Assembly: GCA_035276765.1 (NCBI GenBank)
Contig: DATELH010000001.1
Span: 62,001-126,000 of the forward strand
DNA length: 64,000 nucleotides
From: DATASD01 sp035276765
Lineage (GTDB): Bacteria > Patescibacteriota > Saccharimonadia > Saccharimonadales > UBA4665
Reading direction: 5' to 3'
The notes beneath the pieces are model-generated. The model did no database searches. It worked only from the letters and a program-made list of their open reading frames with translations, and was not told the DNA's origin. The stretch's first letter is position 1, and every line of letters starts with the position of its first letter. Shown here in pieces: positions 48,297 to 55,863 of this stretch. Position numbers and translations under genes: made by a program.

Positions 48297-48974
48297 ATGA
48301 GCGAACAGAGGCGACATATCGCTGAATCATCCCTATCCCATCTCCGAGGCAGTGAACTTACACAAACTGCCGGGAAGTTCTTGGTGAGGGAAGCCACGCA
48401 AGAATCACGGAAATTTGATCCGCGCCGTGTTCGGTATAGCTATGTACGGAACCGCCGTGAGGGAGGAGAACACGACCGCATCGCAGTTATTACTTGGAAC
48501 CGTGAGGGGAACGAAGATGACCGCATTGCAGTTATCACTCCTGAAAACCTGGAGGTTTTTGCCGAGGAACTCGACTGGGGGGCTTACGATGCAGCCATGG
48601 AAACGTGGAGGGCTAATCCTCAAGGAGCAGAGCCTCGCCGGTGGCAGTCGTTCCGCGCGAATAGCAGCGTTGCGGATTATTTGACGCATCGCCTTAACGA
48701 GATCGTAGAGACGCAGAACAAATTGAGCGATACGAAGTCTACCGCATTTACACCTCCTGCCTACCTGCACCCCTGGGAACCCTTCCTTGTAGGTCCTGCG
48801 TACTACGGTGCTGCCTCTATACGTGCTGAGGAGTTGGCGGCCGTAGCGGAGGGACTCGCCAACCAGGAGCTCCTTTTAAAGCCTCTCGACTCAAGGAATC
48901 CGACTCCACCGGAAATGTTGCAAGCTACCGTGTCTTTGTTGAATCAGTATCAGACTGTGGTCTATCAGGATTAA
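48297..48974 (+). CDS. Island-specific unknown family, copy 1
   Basis: 225 residues from ATG 48297 (MSEQRRHIA). It shares ESSL...GSELTQTAGK, ATQESRKFDPRRVRYSYV, YDAAMETWRANPQGAEPRR, IRAEEL and NQYQTVVYQD with copy 2 at 54773. A 45-bp in-frame tandem duplication (48456-48500 and 48501-48545) repeats the segment DRIAVIT and is absent from copy 2. The protein is soluble and of unknown function. The DNA for SRKFDPRRVRYSYV is almost identical in both copies while the flanks diverge. Confidence 0.65.
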   Translation: MSEQRRHIAESSLSHLRGSELTQTAGKFLVREATQESRKFDPRRVRYSYVRNRREGGEHDRIAVITWNREGNEDDRIAVITPENLEVFAEELDWGAYDAAMETWRANPQGAEPRRWQSFRANSSVADYLTHRLNEIVETQNKLSDTKSTAFTPPAYLHPWEPFLVGPAYYGAASIRAEELAAVAEGLANQELLLKPLDSRNPTPPEMLQATVSLLNQYQTVVYQD

Positions 48975-48986
48975 TTTACCCATTAT

Positions 48987-49505
48987 ATGGTCGAAATTCC
49001 TACACCAAATTTAAGCTCTGCATACTGGGGTGATATCAATCGGTATTGCGATCAAATACGAGATTGCGCACCCGTTACAGCGAAAGTAGGTAGATTTTTC
49101 ACTAAAATAGAGGTTCAAGAGGTCTCTTGGGAGGCTGAACAGCCCAACACGGAGGTCACCTTTACGGACGTAAATCTTCGGGTTTTAGGCGGCCTACTGG
49201 GCAGACGCCGCAACATCGATCTCGTTTTGTCAACCAGCATTGAAGGCATGCGAGAACGGGATCAATATCATATCAGATTTGATCCAATAAACGAAAGTGT
49301 CGAAGCTCCTCGTCGTCGTCTTGAGTTCAGACCACCGCGGGACATAGAAACGATCGAGGACATGATCGAGTCCTACAAAGAGTATAAGGAAAAGTCTCAG
49401 ACGTTCGCCGAGCAGATTGGCGGCTTGGCGTTGCATGCGCCTCGACCAGAAGATTACAACCTACTGCATAATGAGCTCAGGCGCGGCGCTTCGAGTAAGT
49501 GTTAG
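48987..49505 (+). CDS. Hypothetical island protein
   Basis: 172 residues, soluble, starting 12 bp after copy 1 and probably co-transcribed with it. It has a beta-rich N-terminal half and a charged helical C-terminus (RPPRDIETIEDMIESYKEYK). No motif is known to me. Confidence 0.55.
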   Translation: MVEIPTPNLSSAYWGDINRYCDQIRDCAPVTAKVGRFFTKIEVQEVSWEAEQPNTEVTFTDVNLRVLGGLLGRRRNIDLVLSTSIEGMRERDQYHIRFDPINESVEAPRRRLEFRPPRDIETIEDMIESYKEYKEKSQTFAEQIGGLALHAPRPEDYNLLHNELRRGASSKC

Positions 49506-49592
49506 CGAGCAGCTACAAGTACAACGGATACCGAAAAGTCTTAGTAATTTTTATCCCCTACGTCTTTTTGAGCCTATTTTAAGGCAATCACT

Positions 49593-49598
49593 TATAAT
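49593..49598 (+). promoter_or_regulatory. -10 box of the island response regulator, leaderless type
   Basis: TATAAT ends 6 nt before ATG 49605. Confidence 0.5.
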
Positions 49599-49604
49599 GG
49601 GGTT

Positions 49605-50282
49605 ATGCGCGTGCTTATAATCGAAGACGACCCGGCAATTGCCCAAGCGCTGAAGGATGGGCTGCGGCAAGAATCGTTCGCCGTTGACGTTGCCTGCGAG
49701 GGTGATGAGGGCCTTGCGGCGGCCGCAAACGAAGACTACGATCTGATTATTCTGGACGGTATGCTACCCGGCCTGGATGGACTTGAGGTAGCGAGTCGGC
49801 TACGACAGCAAGCACAGCATGCTCGGATTCTGATGCTTTCCGCGCGTGACCAGACGGCAGACAAAATTCAGGGGCTTAACAAAGGTGTCGACGACTACAT
49901 GGTCAAACCGTTTTCCTTCGAGGAGTTGTTGGCGCGGATCAACGCACTGTTGCGGCGTCCGGCCGAAACCAAGGGCGAGACGCTGCAGATTGCCGACCTG
50001 TCACTGAACACGATCACACACGAAGTACGACGAGCAGGCACTGCCCTGCGTCTTTCACCCAAGGAGTTTGCCGTCCTAGAGTACTTGCTACGCAACCAAG
50101 GAAGAGTGCTCAGCAAAGACACCATCGTGACGCATGTGTGGGATTTCGACGCCGATATCTTGCCGCATACGGTTGAGACCTTCATCGCTTTTTTGCGAGC
50201 AAAGATAGACAAGCCGTTCGCCGGACCAAAACTGATACATACGCTTCGCGGAATAGGCTACAAACTGAGCAACAAGCCATGA
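49605..50282 (+). CDS. OmpR-family response regulator
   Basis: 225 residues: a receiver (IIEDDPA, phospho-acceptor in LIILDGMLPG, MLSARD, VKPFSFEELLAR) joined to a winged-helix DNA-binding domain (LRLSPKEFAVLEYLL, VSTLR-like region replaced by VETFIAFLRAKI, HTLRGIGYKL). It should bind DNA as a dimer after phosphorylation by the coupled kinase; the stop overlaps the kinase start (ATGA). The likely target is the ABC exporter operon behind it. Confidence 0.94.
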   Translation: MRVLIIEDDPAIAQALKDGLRQESFAVDVACEGDEGLAAAANEDYDLIILDGMLPGLDGLEVASRLRQQAQHARILMLSARDQTADKIQGLNKGVDDYMVKPFSFEELLARINALLRRPAETKGETLQIADLSLNTITHEVRRAGTALRLSPKEFAVLEYLLRNQGRVLSKDTIVTHVWDFDADILPHTVETFIAFLRAKIDKPFAGPKLIHTLRGIGYKLSNKP

Positions 50283-51319
50283 CGTTACGCGGCCGCCGAT
50301 CAACTATCCGCTTGGCGCTCACTTACCTTGGCATCATCATGACACTCTGTATTGGGTTTAGTCTCATTTTCTTCTCCACGTCGTCGGGCAGTTTGCAGCT
50401 GAACGTCCAGCATACCGCGAATAATGAAGCAACCGGCCCACGAGTGGGCAAGCTCGACATGGCAAATGGCCAGAGTATACCGGGCGCCCCAACGAATGTA
50501 GACGATGAGCTCGCCAAACGCCTGGGTGCAGTACGGCAAAATTTGGCACGGCGGTTGATAGCGTTAAACGTCGGTGCGCTTGTTTTTGGAGGCGCGCTTA
50601 GCTACTATCTGGCACGTCGCACGCTCCGCCCCATTGAGCAGGCCATGGCCGCACAAGCTCGCTTTTCATCGGACGCCTCGCATGAACTACGGACACCGCT
50701 TGCTGCACTGCGCACACGCGGTGAAGTTGCTCTGCGCGATCCATTCCTCAATCTGACACAGGCCAAGGCGGCTATCAAAAACGGTGTCACCCAAGCCATA
50801 CGACTTGAGCGGCTGGCCGACGGATTGCTAAAGCTCAGCAGGAGCGACGGACAGCCGCTGACGTTAGGGCCCATTGCATTACAAGAGGTCGTAAGCAAAG
50901 CGATCGAACAATTGCAGCATAAAGCCCACGTCAAACATGTCAATATAAAGCATGATGTCCCGCCATCCCTTTATGCAGTGGGCGAAGCCGACAGCTTGGC
51001 GCAAGTCGTGTGTATTCTGCTGGATAACGCGATCAAACACAGCTCCGCCGGAAACAGCGTTTGTATTCACGCTAAAAAGACGGGGGCAACAGCGGCGCTC
51101 ACCGTGCAAGACAACGGCGCCGGCATCGGCCCCGCCGACTTGCCGCATATTTTCGAGCGCTTTTACCAGGCCGACCGATCCCGCCGGCACGACGACCACA
51201 GCTATGGCCTGGGGCTTGCCATCGCGAGCCAACTCATTGCACAAAATCGAGGGACAATCGCTGTGCAGAGCGAGCTTGGCAAAGGCTCGACTTTCACCAT
51301 AAAACTGCCCCTCGCTTGA
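50279..51319 (+). CDS. Sensor histidine kinase of the island
   Basis: 346 residues. Two membrane helices (about 13-35 and 86-108) enclose a short external loop of about 50 residues, followed by the H-box ASHELRTPLAAL, LLDNAIKHS, DNGAGIGPADLPHIFERF and YGLGLAIAS boxes. The small sensor loop resembles kinases that watch their partner transporter rather than a free ligand. It is translationally coupled to the OmpR-type regulator. Confidence 0.93.
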   Translation: MTLRGRRSTIRLALTYLGIIMTLCIGFSLIFFSTSSGSLQLNVQHTANNEATGPRVGKLDMANGQSIPGAPTNVDDELAKRLGAVRQNLARRLIALNVGALVFGGALSYYLARRTLRPIEQAMAAQARFSSDASHELRTPLAALRTRGEVALRDPFLNLTQAKAAIKNGVTQAIRLERLADGLLKLSRSDGQPLTLGPIALQEVVSKAIEQLQHKAHVKHVNIKHDVPPSLYAVGEADSLAQVVCILLDNAIKHSSAGNSVCIHAKKTGATAALTVQDNGAGIGPADLPHIFERFYQADRSRRHDDHSYGLGLAIASQLIAQNRGTIAVQSELGKGSTFTIKLPLA

Positions 51320-51334
51320 TCCTTTGAACTTCTT

Positions 51335-51374
51335 TTGAAGTTGGCCTGTTATTGTCGTGTCAAGCCAACTTCAA
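51335..51374 (+). promoter_or_regulatory. Inverted repeat before the permease gene, operator or leader hairpin
   Basis: TTGAAGTTGGC (51335-51345) and GCCAACTTCAA (51364-51374) are perfect 11-bp arms with an 18-nt loop, ending 13 nt before the GTG start. A candidate TATTGT -10 lies in the loop. Confidence 0.5.
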
Positions 51375-51387
51375 GAAAGGAGTCCAT

Positions 51388-52770
51388 GTGGCAGTAATCA
51401 GCAGAGGTATCCGCAACGCTTTCCGCAATGCGACCCGCACCATATCAATCGTCTTCATCTTGAGCCTCAGCATTGGTTTGAGCCTCATTATGTTGGTCGC
51501 CAACCAAGCAGTAGAAAACAAAATCCAAACTACGCTCAAGGCCATCGGCAACACCGTAACCATCGCTCCGATCGGCTTCGTGACTGGCAGCTCGGCCAAC
51601 AACGCGCTAAGCAACGACCAGCTCAAGAAAGTCAGGCGCCTCCAGCATGTCACGGATGTCACCGCAACGCTGAGCGACCACCTCCAAACAGAAGGCACGA
51701 CTTCACAACCGCAAGCCGACGGCGACGGGTCAGTCCACACCGAAGGACAATCCGGCAGCGCCGCGACCAACCTCAAATCGCCTATCAAAATCAACAGTGC
51801 GAACGGCACAACACAGACCGGTGGCTTTGTGATCTCGGGTTCTGGCAAGCTGCCCAAACTGCCTGACAACTTCAGCTTGCCGGTTGCGATCGTTGGCTCC
51901 AGCAACCCTTCTAAAGCACAAAGTGTCGGCGCGACCTCGCTGAAAATTTTAGAAGGCACGGCGTTAGACGGCGACAAAGACGAAGATACCGCTATGGTGA
52001 GCAAAAGCATGGCCGACAAAAACAACCTCAAGCTAGGTTCGACATTTACGGCCTACGGCAAACCGCTCAAAGTCGCAGCAGTTTTTGAAAGCAATACGGA
52101 GAGCGGCAACAGCTACATCGTGGTATCGCTCCCCACCTTACAGCGCCTCACTAACCAAAAAGGCGTTATAACCAACGCGGTAGCCACCGCAGATTCGCTG
52201 ACCAATCTAAGTTCGGTCACCACTGCAATTAAACAAGCACTCGGCTCGGCCGCCGATATTACTAGCAACATCGACGAAGCCAACAAAGCCCTCGAACCAT
52301 TGAGTGCCGTTAAAAGCATTTCACTATACGGTCTGGTGGGAGCGGTGGCAGCCGGGGCAGCTATTATCCTGCTAACCATGATTATGATTGTCCGCGAGCG
52401 GCGGCGCGAAATCGGCGTGCTCAAAGCGGTCGGACTGTCAAATGTGCGCATCATGGGCCAGTTCATCAGTGAGGCCATGACTTTTACCTCGCTCGCTACC
52501 ATCGTCGGTCTCGGCATAGGAGTCGTGGGCGCTGGACCGATTACCGCCACGCTGGTCAGCAATAGTGGGCATTCGGGCGCAGCGGGCGGCGGGCCCCAGC
52601 CCTTCCTTAACCCTAACCTTGCGCACGTCAAAGATGTCCAGGCCGCTATCGATTGGACCATCATCGTCTATGGGTTTGGGGCGGCAGTGTTGATTGCCTT
52701 GGTCGGTAGCGCTCTTGCCTCGTATTTCATCAGTAAGATCCGGCCGGCCGAAGTTTTGAGGAGCGAATAA
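51388..52770 (+). CDS. MacB/FtsX-type ABC transporter permease
   Basis: 460 residues from GTG 51388, with AAAGGAG upstream. One N-terminal helix (IVFILSLSIGLSLIMLVA) is followed by a large external MacB-like domain (about 55-300) and three C-terminal helices typical of FtsX permeases (VGAVAAGAAIILLTMIMI, MTFTSLATIVGLGIG, IIVYGFGAAVLIALVG), with the RRREIGVLKAVG coupling helix. It should export peptides, toxins or lipoproteins, or transmit force. The ATPase follows directly. Confidence 0.9.
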   Translation: MAVISRGIRNAFRNATRTISIVFILSLSIGLSLIMLVANQAVENKIQTTLKAIGNTVTIAPIGFVTGSSANNALSNDQLKKVRRLQHVTDVTATLSDHLQTEGTTSQPQADGDGSVHTEGQSGSAATNLKSPIKINSANGTTQTGGFVISGSGKLPKLPDNFSLPVAIVGSSNPSKAQSVGATSLKILEGTALDGDKDEDTAMVSKSMADKNNLKLGSTFTAYGKPLKVAAVFESNTESGNSYIVVSLPTLQRLTNQKGVITNAVATADSLTNLSSVTTAIKQALGSAADITSNIDEANKALEPLSAVKSISLYGLVGAVAAGAAIILLTMIMIVRERRREIGVLKAVGLSNVRIMGQFISEAMTFTSLATIVGLGIGVVGAGPITATLVSNSGHSGAAGGGPQPFLNPNLAHVKDVQAAIDWTIIVYGFGAAVLIALVGSALASYFISKIRPAEVLRSE

Positions 52771-52771
52771 C

Positions 52772-53446
52772 ATGTTGCAGGTAACAAATTTACGCAAAGT
52801 ATTTAATGCAGGCGACGCGGAAGTGATAGCCGTTGATAACGTCTCGATGCATGTCGGACAAGGTGAGTTTGTCTCGATCGTCGGCCGAAGTGGCAGTGGC
52901 AAGACGACGCTTATGAGCCTCCTCGGCTCGCTCGAAAAACCTACCAGCGGAACGATAGAAGTTGACGGACAAAGCCTCACCACATTGAGCGACCACGCCC
53001 TCAACAGATATCGCGGTCAAAAAATTGGCTTTGTGTTCCAAAGCTACAATCTTGTACCTAACTTGACCGCGCTTGAGAACGTCATGTTACCCATGGAACC
53101 GACCCACATACCCCGCGCCGAACGCAAAAACCGCGCCCAGTCCCTCCTTAACCAAGTCGGGCTCACGGGGAACAAACAGCGGCGCAGGCCAGGTCGGCTA
53201 TCCGGTGGCGAGCAACAACGCGTTGCCATTGCCCGATCGCTCGCCAACAAGCCAGCCGTCATTTTGGCCGACGAGCCCACCGGCAATCTCGACTCTGCGA
53301 CAAGCACGATGATCATTACCTTGCTACGCGACCTGTCGCGATCAGAGCACACCACCATCATCGTCGTGACTCACGACAATTCGCTCGCCATGCAGACCGA
53401 CCGCATGTTCCGGCTACAAGACGGCCAACTACAAGAAGAAAGATAG
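52772..53446 (+). CDS. ABC transporter ATPase, MacB/LolD type
   Basis: 224 residues: Walker A GRSGSGKTTL, Q-loop FVFQSYNLVPNLT, signature LSGGEQQRVAIARSL, Walker B VILADEPTGNLD and H-loop VVTHDNS. It powers the FtsX-type permease just upstream (1 bp between the genes). Confidence 0.95.
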   Translation: MLQVTNLRKVFNAGDAEVIAVDNVSMHVGQGEFVSIVGRSGSGKTTLMSLLGSLEKPTSGTIEVDGQSLTTLSDHALNRYRGQKIGFVFQSYNLVPNLTALENVMLPMEPTHIPRAERKNRAQSLLNQVGLTGNKQRRRPGRLSGGEQQRVAIARSLANKPAVILADEPTGNLDSATSTMIITLLRDLSRSEHTTIIVVTHDNSLAMQTDRMFRLQDGQLQEER

Positions 53447-53456
53447 GAGTTTACCC

Positions 53457-54008
53457 ATGCAGAACAAGCAACCGCATCCAAAAAGCACTACAAAGCCATT
53501 CGTTTTGGCCATCGCTACCGCTGTGGTCATGCTCGTCGCGTTCATTAGCATCCTAACGTTTACGAATCACCACAGCGGTAGCGATGGCCAAAAGACGGGC
53601 CCAGGCCAAATGGGCAACAACGTTGGCTCCGGTTCATCCGATTGCTCCACTGGCGGACCATGCACCAACTCAAACAACAGTGCGGCAGGCTGTGCAAGCA
53701 GCGGACCATGCACGCAAAGCTCGAACGGACAGACCCTTATTCCTGGAAAAGTCGTGGCCATCAGTAGCACAAGCATCACCATCAAGCCAACCAATGGAGG
53801 CAGCAACGAAACCTTCACTATTACCCCTAGCACCAAAGAAAACAAAGGAGGTAATACTGCTGACGTTGCATTCAATGTTGGTGACATCGCTGTTGGTAGC
53901 GGTGTCGGGATTGTCTTGAGTAGCACAAATAGCAACCAGGCAGAACTCGTCATGCTCAACCTTCAAGCCCAAATGGAAACGGGAAGTGGCAATGCTGCGG
54001 CGCACTAA
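53457..54008 (+). CDS. Membrane-anchored secreted protein with repeated Cys motifs, DUF5666-like
   Basis: 183 residues. After an N-terminal helix (VLAIATAVVMLVAFISILTF) the external part has a Gly/Ser/Asn-rich stretch with two similar Cys units (CSTGGPCTNS and CASSGPCTQS), then a beta domain (GKVVAISSTSITIKPTNGG, VGDIAVGSGVGIV) like DUF5666. It lies 10 bp behind the ATPase, so it is a likely cargo or accessory protein of the exporter. Confidence 0.65.
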   Translation: MQNKQPHPKSTTKPFVLAIATAVVMLVAFISILTFTNHHSGSDGQKTGPGQMGNNVGSGSSDCSTGGPCTNSNNSAAGCASSGPCTQSSNGQTLIPGKVVAISSTSITIKPTNGGSNETFTITPSTKENKGGNTADVAFNVGDIAVGSGVGIVLSSTNSNQAELVMLNLQAQMETGSGNAAAH

Positions 54009-54159
54009 CAGCGCATCATTGCCGAGCAGTCTTGGTCACCTGGCCGACGCTTACCACTGTTCGGAAGTGTCCGGCACCCTTGCTAGATTTCTTTTGAACT
54101 GCTACAGACGCATCGTCCATAAGAAAACATAAAACATAGCCACCACAAAATACAGGGCA

Positions 54160-54189
54160 TTGACATTTAAAGTAAATGTAATACATTTA
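54160..54189 (+). promoter_or_regulatory. Promoter with 17-bp palindromic operator
   Basis: TTGACA (54160-54165) is followed by TAAATGTAATACATTTA (54173-54189), a perfect dyad with one central base that overlaps the -10 region. The start codon is at 54197. Confidence 0.55.
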
Positions 54190-54196
54190 CCAGGTA

Positions 54197-54643
54197 ATGA
54201 GCCTGAGAAGAATGAACCGAATATTTTCCTCTACTGAAGCCGCTCCGGCGATAGACCGCCACAGTGGCTCACAAGAAGAGGTGCGCCTGCGCTACAAAGA
54301 GATAATGGCAAACCTTGGCAAAGTTTCCACCGAGGCCGAGCGTTATCGCGTAATTGCAAGCGATGGTGGACCATATGAGACCATAGAGGCAGCGCACCGT
54401 TTCATATTCCCTCCCGAAGAGCAAGCTATACTAAAGAGCACGCGTGATGACGGTAGCTACTTCGATCGAGGGCTCGTAGAAAGCAAAGCTGCAAAGGTGA
54501 GCATGGTAGTTGAGGCAGGCATCGGCGTCGAGCTCGATATGACCGCTGAGCCCCCTGTCGTAACTACATATGACGTTTCCCCAAGAGATGGTGGCGCCTC
54601 TCAGCCCCTCCCTCTCGAACTAACAGACGCTCTTGCTTTTTAG
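54197..54643 (+). CDS. Hypothetical island protein
   Basis: 148 residues, soluble, charged, with no motif known to me. It starts 8 bp after the palindromic operator. The promoter resembles that of the duplicated family, so they are probably co-regulated. The gap 54009-54196 holds only this promoter. Confidence 0.55.
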   Translation: MSLRRMNRIFSSTEAAPAIDRHSGSQEEVRLRYKEIMANLGKVSTEAERYRVIASDGGPYETIEAAHRFIFPPEEQAILKSTRDDGSYFDRGLVESKAAKVSMVVEAGIGVELDMTAEPPVVTTYDVSPRDGGASQPLPLELTDALAF

Positions 54644-54713
54644 GGGCGCGGAGTACCCAGTTGCAGATGCCACCATCTACACGCACACGTAATGCGGCTT
54701 ACGTGCATAAGCA

Positions 54714-54742
54714 TTGACATTTAGGTGATTTAAATGTATTAT
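54714..54742 (+). promoter_or_regulatory. Promoter of the second copy of the duplicated island family
   Basis: TTGACA (54714-54719), 17 bp, TATTAT (54737-54742), with a TAAATGTA half-site of the neighbouring palindrome just before and into the -10. Confidence 0.65.
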
Positions 54743-54772
54743 AGACACATAATTAAACAGGTTTCGTAAAGA

Positions 54773-55396
54773 ATGACCGAACAAGCACCACGCACCACTG
54801 AATCTTCCTTACCCCGTCCCCAGGTAGGCAGTGAACTTACCCAAACTGCCGGGAAGCTTGTAGTGGGGGAAACCACGCAAGAATCACGGAAATTTGATCC
54901 GCGCCGTGTTCGGTATAGCTATGTATGGAACCGCGAACGCGGCGAGGATGATCGCGTTGCGGCTGTCAGCTTTGAACACCTTGAGGTTTTTGCCGGAGAG
55001 CTCGACAGGGATGCTTACGACGCAGCCATGGAAACATGGAAAGCTAATCCTCAAGGAGCAGAGCCGCGGCGACAATCATTTCGCAGGAGCAGTGACGTTG
55101 CCTCAAATCTGACACGCGGCCTTACTCGGATCGTCGAAGACCAGAAAACCTGGACTGCTATGAAATCCTTCACATTCGCTCCTCCTGCCCACCTGAGCGC
55201 CTGGAAACCCTTCCTTATAAAGGATGAGTACGGTACAGCTATACGTGCTGAGGAGTTACCGGCCGTAGCTGACGGGTTAGTCAGTCAGCAACTCCCCTTA
55301 GAGCGTCCTGACGCTGTTCACGCGACTTCTCCAGAAGATTTGCAAGCTTTCGCGTCTTTACTGCACCAGTATCAGACTGTGCTCTACCAAGATTAA
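54773..55396 (+). CDS. Island-specific unknown family, copy 2
   Basis: 207 residues. It is the paralogue of 48297-48974, without the internal 45-bp duplication. Conserved blocks are GSELTQTAGK, TTQESRKFDPRRVRYSYVWN, YDAAMETWKANPQGAEPRR, IRAEELPAVADGL and HQYQTVLYQD. It has no signal, membrane part or known fold. Its own sigma70-type promoter lies 31 bp upstream. It is the last clear gene before the right end of the island. Confidence 0.65.
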   Translation: MTEQAPRTTESSLPRPQVGSELTQTAGKLVVGETTQESRKFDPRRVRYSYVWNRERGEDDRVAAVSFEHLEVFAGELDRDAYDAAMETWKANPQGAEPRRQSFRRSSDVASNLTRGLTRIVEDQKTWTAMKSFTFAPPAHLSAWKPFLIKDEYGTAIRAEELPAVADGLVSQQLPLERPDAVHATSPEDLQAFASLLHQYQTVLYQD

Positions 55397-55671
55397 GTCG
55401 GCAGTAGCACCCTAATACCGACAGGCTAATTAGAGTTCCGCCTCGCACAGCATCTCATGCGTGTGGTGCTCGCCTATACCGACGAGTCGACCACGATCCG
55501 CGGGCGAGACGAGTTACGAGCCACACTTCAAGCTCACGCCGGTTCGCCTGTCGAACCGGCCGACGGGAAGCGCTGGGAAAGGTCGAGCGTTTGTTCTGGC
55601 GGTCGACAAGCAGTTCGCGTTGCCGTCAATTACTGCCGTCAACGCGGAATTTTGTAGATCAAATTACATCT
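55397..55671. other. Right end of the island, no convincing gene
   Basis: A GC-rich stretch with a possible 66-codon frame (55457-55657, MRVVLAYTDESTTIRGRDEL) that lacks a ribosome site and a recognisable motif. It could be the eroded end of a larger gene. I cannot identify an integrase remnant in any frame. Confidence 0.3.
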
Positions 55672-55724
55672 TTTCTATCTGGTACACCCGGCAGGATTCG
55701 AACCTGCGACCCCTTGGTTCGAAG
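55672..55724. repeat. Right attachment repeat within intact tRNA-Arg
   Basis: Identical over 53 bp to 46524-46576. The identity stops inside the anticodon loop, the usual crossover point of tRNA-targeting tyrosine recombinases. Confidence 0.95.
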
Positions 55725-55756
55725 CCAAGTACTCTAATCCGCTGAGCTACGGGTGC
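55680..55756 (-). tRNA. tRNA-Arg (anticodon UCG)
   Basis: Acceptor GCACCCG against CGGGTGT (a G-U pair at 1-72), anticodon stem CTTGG/CCAAG with loop CTTCGAA, T-arm GCAGG-TTCGAAT-CCTGC, and encoded CCA at 55680-55682. The G-U end pair may have been left by the insertion event. Confidence 0.95.
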
Positions 55757-55863
55757 GCGCCTCTTTGAGAGCTTGGTTATTATACCATGTACCGGTGTTA
55801 TCAGCCAGCATTTGGCGCGCTGGCACTTCATGGTATGCTAAGCATAAGGCTTTTGGAGCGCAC

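Larger units (their letters stand above)
46577..55724. mobile_element. Integrated genomic island in tRNA-Arg(UCG), no integrase seen
   Basis: 9148 bp separate the two 53-bp direct repeats. The intact tRNA lies at the right, its 3' end facing the island, and the severed 3' end lies at the left, exactly as after tyrosine-recombinase insertion with crossover at the anticodon loop. The cargo comprises ParB-like, DUF6459-like and ArdA-like genes, two copies of an unknown family, a two-component system, an ABC exporter and a secreted protein. No recombinase, replication or conjugation gene could be recognised. Confidence 0.88.

Noticed and set aside
46577..55724. Integrase gene in the tRNA-Arg island
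   Set aside because: No frame shows the R...HxxR...Y pattern of tyrosine recombinases or a serine recombinase core.
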